A stretch of DNA of 64,000 nucleotides, taken from contig NC_047073.1 in assembly GCF_902459465.1 (NCBI RefSeq), positions 10,231,036-10,295,035 on the forward strand, read 5' to 3'. The DNA is from Asterias rubens (lineage: Eukaryota > Echinodermata > Asteroidea > Forcipulatida > Asteriidae). Both the position numbers and the translations under genes were made by a program. The notes beneath the pieces are model-generated. The model was not told where the DNA came from and ran no database searches. It worked only from the letters and a program-made list of their open reading frames with translations. This document shows positions 59,121 through 64,000 of this stretch, in pieces; position 1 is the stretch's first letter, and every line of letters begins with the position of its first letter.

Positions 59121-59635
59121 AAAGGGGTAGGCGGAGTCAGCCCCCCAAACAACTTTATATATTTTTTAAACATATAAATCGTGACAAACAATTACTAAAA
59201 AAATTGTTTTATTTTTCGTAAGCATATACTCTTATGTTTGAAAGAAAAAAAAAAATATTTCCAGGTGACTTTAAACACTTAGTTTGAAGCCTATAGCACC
59301 TTTTTGAAGCCTACTGTCACACAGCACCTTTTGATAGTATAAAGCATTTTGAGATACACATCCCTTGAAGATGTGGTTATTTTTATGCCCCAAATTTGAA
59401 TCTGAGTCTATCCTATAGAGATTGTTTTTTCCTGCGTGGACATTATTTGCTCGACCGGGTTTTTGAGCGATAATCTCAAAAACGCGTGCACCTTTTGAAA
59501 TGAAATTTTTCACAACTATAATGAACATTGCCGTGAGGCTTTTTTCAAATTAAAAACATTTAAACCTAGAAAGACAAGAGTTATGTTAATGTCCTTTTAA
59601 TATATAGGTGAATACATCTATGTTTGTACAATGGG

Positions 59636-59932
59636 TATAAAGGCAGTGGACACTATTGGTAGTTACTCAAAAATAACTATTAGCATAAAACCTTACTTGG
59701 TAACGAGTAATGGGGAGCTGTTGATAGTATAACACATTGTGAGAAACGGCTCCCTCTGAAGTAACGTAGTTTTCGAGAAAGAAGTAAGTTTACAAGCACA
59801 CTATTTCGGATGCCTGATGATGTCTTTCTCCCAGATTCAAATTCAATTAATTGTTTCTTACAATGTTTTATCACTCAAGTAAGTTTTTTTGCCAATATTT
59901 TGAGTAATTACAAACGTGTCTTGTGCCTTTAA
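59636..59932 (-). mobile_element. Family-A MITE, rearranged
   Basis: The left end is intact. The right part re-uses left-arm-like sequence (TTTTATCACTCAAGTAAG) in place of the usual interior. Confidence 0.72.
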
Positions 59933-59944
59933 AGAGAGGTTTCA

Positions 59945-60235
59945 ATAGCGCTTTTCACACCCGGAGGGCGTCCCAAAGCGCTTCAACCATCTCAGCTCCC
60001 TGGTGAGGAGTATGCAGCCTGTGCAATATTAATATGCGCTACTCGGCTAAATCAATCACAAGAACCATCTCTGCCCTCACATGTACCCATTTACCCCTTG
60101 GTGGAGAGAAGCAATTATAGTTAAGTGTCTTGCTCAGGGACACAAGTGTCACGACCGGGATCCGAACCCACACTCTGCTGAACAGAAGCATCAGAGCTTG
60201 AGTTCGGTGCTCTTATCCGCTCGGCCACGACACCC
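59945..60235 (-). mobile_element. tRNA-derived SINE, family 3 (Leu/Ser-type head)
   Basis: In minus sense: GTGGCCGAGCGGATAAGAGC (A box), GGGTTCGGATCCC (B box), then TTAACTATAATTGCTTCTC and an end with GAAGCGCTTTGGGACGCCC. Near complete. A long variable arm between the boxes fits a type-II tRNA origin. Confidence 0.85.
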
Positions 60236-60583
60236 TATTCATAGCAAAATGTGAAGCATGACGTAATCAATTCCATCAAAACAAAATACGACACAAAGAG
60301 GAATTCGATTGAATAACATCAACGTATGAATTAACTTAAACGTCTTTTCGCTAAAACTAGTGCAATGTGACGCCATCGAACGTTTTTGGTTTTTGTATGA
60401 GTGTTAAACAATACACATAATGGTATCAAACACAGTGGTATTTTACACCATTTTAAAGCGAGGTAGGAGAAAGAAGGACTTCTAATCTTCCGACTCAACT
60501 TTCATGAGTCCTTTATCTATTGGAAAGTGAGTTGATCACACAACTGAATTTGACCTCAGAGGCCCTGTTAAGGTACACATCGC

Positions 60584-60608
60584 TTTTTTTTTTTTTTTTT
60601 TTTTTTTT
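60584..60608 (-). other. 25-nt homopolymer A run downstream of GPCR
   Basis: In the sense of the GPCR this is A25, starting about 175 nt after the stop codon. No AATAAA is seen just before it. It may be a chance homopolymer or the tail of a retrocopy. Confidence 0.6.
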
Positions 60609-60782
60609 AGAAAAGTGCAAAAAGGCATCAAATATATGGTAGGATCATGATACGCCACTAGTGTCCGCCGTCTTCAAGCAAAAATGCCGCTTTCTTTGTG
60701 TTTTGAACTCATCGAAAATCTCTGGGTTGCCTTTACTATTAAACACTGCCTTTAAATCATAAACACGGTACTTTAGAAATTT

Positions 60783-61805
60783 TCAAGCCGAGCTTTGAAC
60801 TGTGTTTTGCTGTAGTGGATCACCATAGTTGGAAACCAAGTTCAGTTCGCCTTCTGTGTGAACGCGATTTCTGCGGAATTTACTTCCGACAAGTTTAACG
60901 ATTTCAACTCGAAAATGTTCGTACTTGAAGCAGTAAATGATGGGGTTGACACACATGTTGCACGTGAGTAAGCCAGTGAAAGCCAGATACAATATGTGTG
61001 GTGTCTGACCATTTGTTGCAACGTGAACAGTGTAAAGTACCTCAGTTGGGGTCCAGCAAACGAAGAACATAACTCCGGCGAGCAGCATAGTTTCTACAAC
61101 ATTCTTCTTAGCCTTGCCCATAATACCATGACGTTGTCGGCGTGGGTTGACGGTAGCGTTACCAGCCAGTTTGCGTCGAAGTGTGGTAAAAATCCGCACG
61201 TACGAAAATGACATCAGACATACCGGTATGAGATATTCGATAAGTAATGCAACGGTTGCTTCAACAGCCTGGGGAGCGGTTTCCAGCTGCACAAACTCAC
61301 ACTTTCCGTTGTGGACATGTTTCAGAAGAGCGAAATGAAGTCCGTATAGAAGTCCAATGGCCCACGCGGCAACCATCAACACTCTAACTCTGTAAAGTGA
61401 GCAGGCGTTGCGGTGCTTCACCGGCCAGCACGTTGCCATGAAACGCTCCATGGATATCAAGACGAGATTGTACGTCGACGCCACATTGATACCCCAGATG
61501 AAAACATCAGCGTGGATAAAACGGCAGTAGAACCCGCCAAGGAAATTCTGGTCCACTTTTGTTACCCAATCGTCATGGGGAATAACCACACGGAGCAAGA
61601 GGAACACCGCGGCGGCATTGAAGTCAATGACAGACTGGTGACGAATGAGTCGGTTTGTGAAGGAACCAAACTTTTTTCGTCTCACTGTCATTACAAAAAT
61701 CACTGCCCCATTTCCTATGAATGCCAAAGCTGCAATAATCGAGTTGATGACGATTAAAACATCGCTGTTCGCCATGTTTGTCTCTAATTCCAGATAGACA
61801 CTCAC
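60783..61805 (-). CDS. Rhodopsin-family G-protein-coupled receptor, single exon
   Basis: A 340-aa intronless seven-helix receptor. GN (31-32) lies in helix 1 and the conserved aspartate D61 in helix 2. C94 at the top of helix 3 can pair with C169 in extracellular loop 2. ERF (120-122) replaces the DRY motif, CWTP (250-253) is the helix-6 toggle motif, and NPIIY (287-291) ends helix 7. Approximate helices: 17-40, 52-75, 92-117, 141-162, 183-207, 237-261, 271-292. Loop 3 is short and basic (RRKLAGNATVNPRRQRHG). The N-terminus is very short and has no glycosylation sequon, so a small ligand is plausible, but the ligand is unknown. A second ATG at 61775 (MANSDV) would also keep all helices. Lineage-expanded orphan receptors of this kind are common in echinoderms and other invertebrates. 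No subfamily is assigned. Confidence 0.9.
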   Translation of the reverse strand: MSVYLELETNMANSDVLIVINSIIAALAFIGNGAVIFVMTVRRKKFGSFTNRLIRHQSVIDFNAAAVFLLLRVVIPHDDWVTKVDQNFLGGFYCRFIHADVFIWGINVASTYNLVLISMERFMATCWPVKHRNACSLYRVRVLMVAAWAIGLLYGLHFALLKHVHNGKCEFVQLETAPQAVEATVALLIEYLIPVCLMSFSYVRIFTTLRRKLAGNATVNPRRQRHGIMGKAKKNVVETMLLAGVMFFVCWTPTEVLYTVHVATNGQTPHILYLAFTGLLTCNMCVNPIIYCFKYEHFRVEIVKLVGSKFRRNRVHTEGELNLVSNYGDPLQQNTVQSSA

Positions 61806-62408
61806 CGACTGTTATTGCACGAGGGACACAACATACAATGATGCGCGTTTAGGTGAATATCTTTTATAACCTATAACTTGAAACAAATTGAAAAATCAAA
61901 CACGCGTGCCTTTCACTACTAGGTCACAAAGTCAGCCTCCAAAGATGAAAATGGGTTTTATGCAGTCAATGTCACGCCTTTCAAGGCAGGCAAGTGGCGC
62001 TTGCGCTGTTAATGTTCACGGTGTATGAAATGGTTCACCCGAGAGCACGTGAGCCTGCGCTGTACATTTTACTAATGCAGTGTTTTTGGTCCCGTGCTGA
62101 TAATTCACAATATTCTTATTTTTGATCAGTTTTTTCTAGTTCTTGACTCGCGACAAATTAACAACAATGTAGGATTTATCAACTTACTGTTCATGTTTGT
62201 CGTTGTAAAAGCAGTTACACTTTAAGCCGCCATAATCTCTATTTCATTATACGACAGATGGTTATTGAACTCGCATCAGTCTTCAATGAAACAATGAGCC
62301 AATAATGCATACCACAATGTCGCCTTAATTTATTTGAAGATTAGTGTAAAGTTCGGTTGGACTATTGTACATTTGTACTGGTTAAAAGATTCGTTGTCCA
62401 GTAAAGAG
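61806..62408. other. Region upstream of the GPCR
   Basis: Expected to hold the receptor's promoter. Nothing specific is recognised beyond AT-rich sequence. Confidence 0.35.
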
Positions 62409-62780
62409 TTAAAAGAACATGTTGCCTTGGATCGGACGAGTTGGTCTATAAAAAGCGTTTGAAACCGTTTGTTATAATGCGTTGCTTAGAAAGATGCTTT
62501 AAAAGCAGAATATAATGATTCACACAAGTATCACTCAAAATTGCACGGTTTTCATTTTCTGTCGCGAACTAACACGGTCGGCCATTTATGGGAGTCAATT
62601 TTTTGACTCCAATAAATGGCCGACCATGTTTAGTCGACGAGGTAAAACGAAAATCACGCAATTTCGAGGCATATTGTGTAGATCATTGTATTCTACTTTT
62701 ACATCTTTCTAACCATGTCGATTTTATAACAAACGGTTGAACGCCAAGGACCTCGACCGATCCAAGGCAAGTTCCTTTAA
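62409..62780. mobile_element. Family-B MITE, diverged
   Basis: TTAA flanks, a central GGCCATTTATGGGAGTCAA hairpin and decayed outer arms. Upstream of the GPCR. Confidence 0.8.
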
Positions 62781-62849
62781 AACACAAAGAGGCAGGCGCC
62801 TGACGCCTAAATTACTACTTGTTGAGTTTGGTTCAGTCACTGACCACCT

Positions 62850-63175
62850 TTGGGTATTGTCAAATACCAGTATTCTCACTTGGTGCATCACAACATAATT
62901 ATGCGAAAAATAATAAATCTGTGAAAATTTTGACTTGGTCATCGAAGTTGGCAAAAAATAATTAAAGCAAAAACACCCCTGTTTCACAAGTGTGTGTTCT
63001 TTCGGATCCGAAAAAGGCTTCATACCTGAAGTCTTTAATCTCCAAAAGTTCGTTATTTCAGAGGGAGCCGTTTCTCACAATATTTTATATTATCGACAGC
63101 ACTCCATTGCTAGCTTGGTACCAAGTATAAGTTTTGACTGCTAACAATTTGAGTAATAACCATCAGTACAGTGTA
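62850..63175 (+). mobile_element. Family-A MITE, old copy
   Basis: Recognised by TCTCACTTGGTGCATC, CACAAGTGTGTGTTCTTTC and GAGGGAGCCGTTTCTCAC; the ends are decayed. Confidence 0.6.
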
Positions 63176-63891
63176 CATGTCCGATTGATCAGCTTATTTA
63201 TTCATTTAAATTTAATCTAAACACATACACAGTATACACCTACAATCATGGCTGAACTTTTTTGCAACGTACACGTATTTCTTACTGTGGCTTTCTTGAA
63301 CGGCGTCCTCTTTCGTTTTGGTCCCCGGTTGAATCGGTAGCAATGTTTAGTTGGGGTCGTGTGTGAAACCTGGGGTGCTGCGCGTGCGCCTTTAGTTGCT
63401 AACAGTCCCATGATGCATTTGATGCGGTTATTTTTTGGTTAATCAACAACACACACGCACGCACATGGGGATGACACGACAGTTACGTTGGCAAGAAAAC
63501 TTCAAATCATTACGTCTTTCTTCTAAGGTCTAGGCAGCAGGTAATAACACATAATTTATTGCCACTGTAACTTAATGTAGTGTAGGCTACGAAGTGTCCT
63601 TTCTGAAAACTTGAGTGGAAGTGTACTGTGAAAGTGAGTGTTTTTGTAAATTTCAACACGTGTGGATATTAAAAGTATTATCTGTCATATTATTATTATT
63701 ATAATGTGGTCAAAATTAATGGCCACCAACTAACAAGCACCAGTCTGAGTCGTGTAGGGGCCCTGCAGTTCTTCATTTAATTACGGAGAAACGAGTGTAG
63801 TCTGGTCTGACTGATTATGGCGGTAGAAATGGATCACTTTCCGCACGTATCCACCAATTTATATAATGTAATTTGTCTGCCTGGTGAATAG
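63176..63891. other. Right-edge region with a possible short minus-strand exon
   Basis: A 64-codon minus frame (63411-63217) starts MGLLATKGARAAPQ and has a basic stretch RGPKRKRTPFKKATVRN. It lies in CpG-containing sequence. It may be the first exon of a gene, or chance. No family recognised. Confidence 0.25.
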
Positions 63892-63976
63892 CCCCACTTG
63901 TGTGGCACAAGTGGGGCTACTATTAGTTACTAATATTAAATAATACTATCCTTGGCCACACAAGTGGGGCTACCTG
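63892..63976. repeat. Hairpin plus third copy of CACAAGTGGGGCTAC
   Basis: TAGCCCCACTTGTG and its exact complement face each other across TGG. A third copy follows at 63959. The block continues to near the window end. Confidence 0.85.
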
Positions 63977-64000
63977 GTGAAATATCCATATAAACATAAG

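Overview
This is eukaryotic, AT-rich, intron-rich DNA crowded with short non-autonomous repeats. The gene content is animal: an ABCA transporter, the U2 snRNP protein A', the ciliary kinase NEK8 and a single-exon rhodopsin-type GPCR. The dense mix of hairpin MITEs and tRNA-derived SINEs, with an intronless GPCR, suggests an invertebrate deuterostome, perhaps an echinoderm such as a sea star. That placement is inference; the conserved exons only establish an animal. No prokaryotic operon, CRISPR array, virus or full-length autonomous transposon was recognised.

Layout: (1) 1-25.7 kb, minus strand: the 5' part of an ABCA-family gene. Five in-phase coding exons give residues 1-192, spread over 24.5 kb, and the gene runs off the left edge. 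Its introns hold a recent 3.4-kb tandem duplication, a 15-bp minisatellite, a chain of four abutting MITEs and a hAT-like hairpin. (2) 25.66-25.99 kb: a compact head-to-head promoter interval. (3) 25.99-34.85 kb, plus strand: SNRPA1 (U2A'), nine coding exons, 271 aa, complete. (4) 34.9-51.97 kb, minus strand: NEK8, fifteen coding exons, 705 aa, complete, tail-to-tail with SNRPA1. Its introns carry a telomere-like repeat, a hAT-like element with an 8-bp target duplication, a SINE abutting an acceptor, an 85-bp tandem array abutting a donor, and an 18-unit array of a 14-bp dyad motif. (5) 52-64 kb: mostly repeats, plus one intronless GPCR (60,783-61,805, minus).

All exon joins of the three spliced genes were checked by hand: GT/AG borders, phase continuity and agreement with the remembered family sequences. 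The three conserved genes act in unrelated processes (lipid transport, splicing, cilia), so nothing suggests a functional cluster. The most unusual material is non-coding: the GTAAC-N4-GTTAC array in NEK8 intron 2, which may lie inside an undescribed DNA element of about 1.9 kb, and two repeats that touch NEK8 splice sites.
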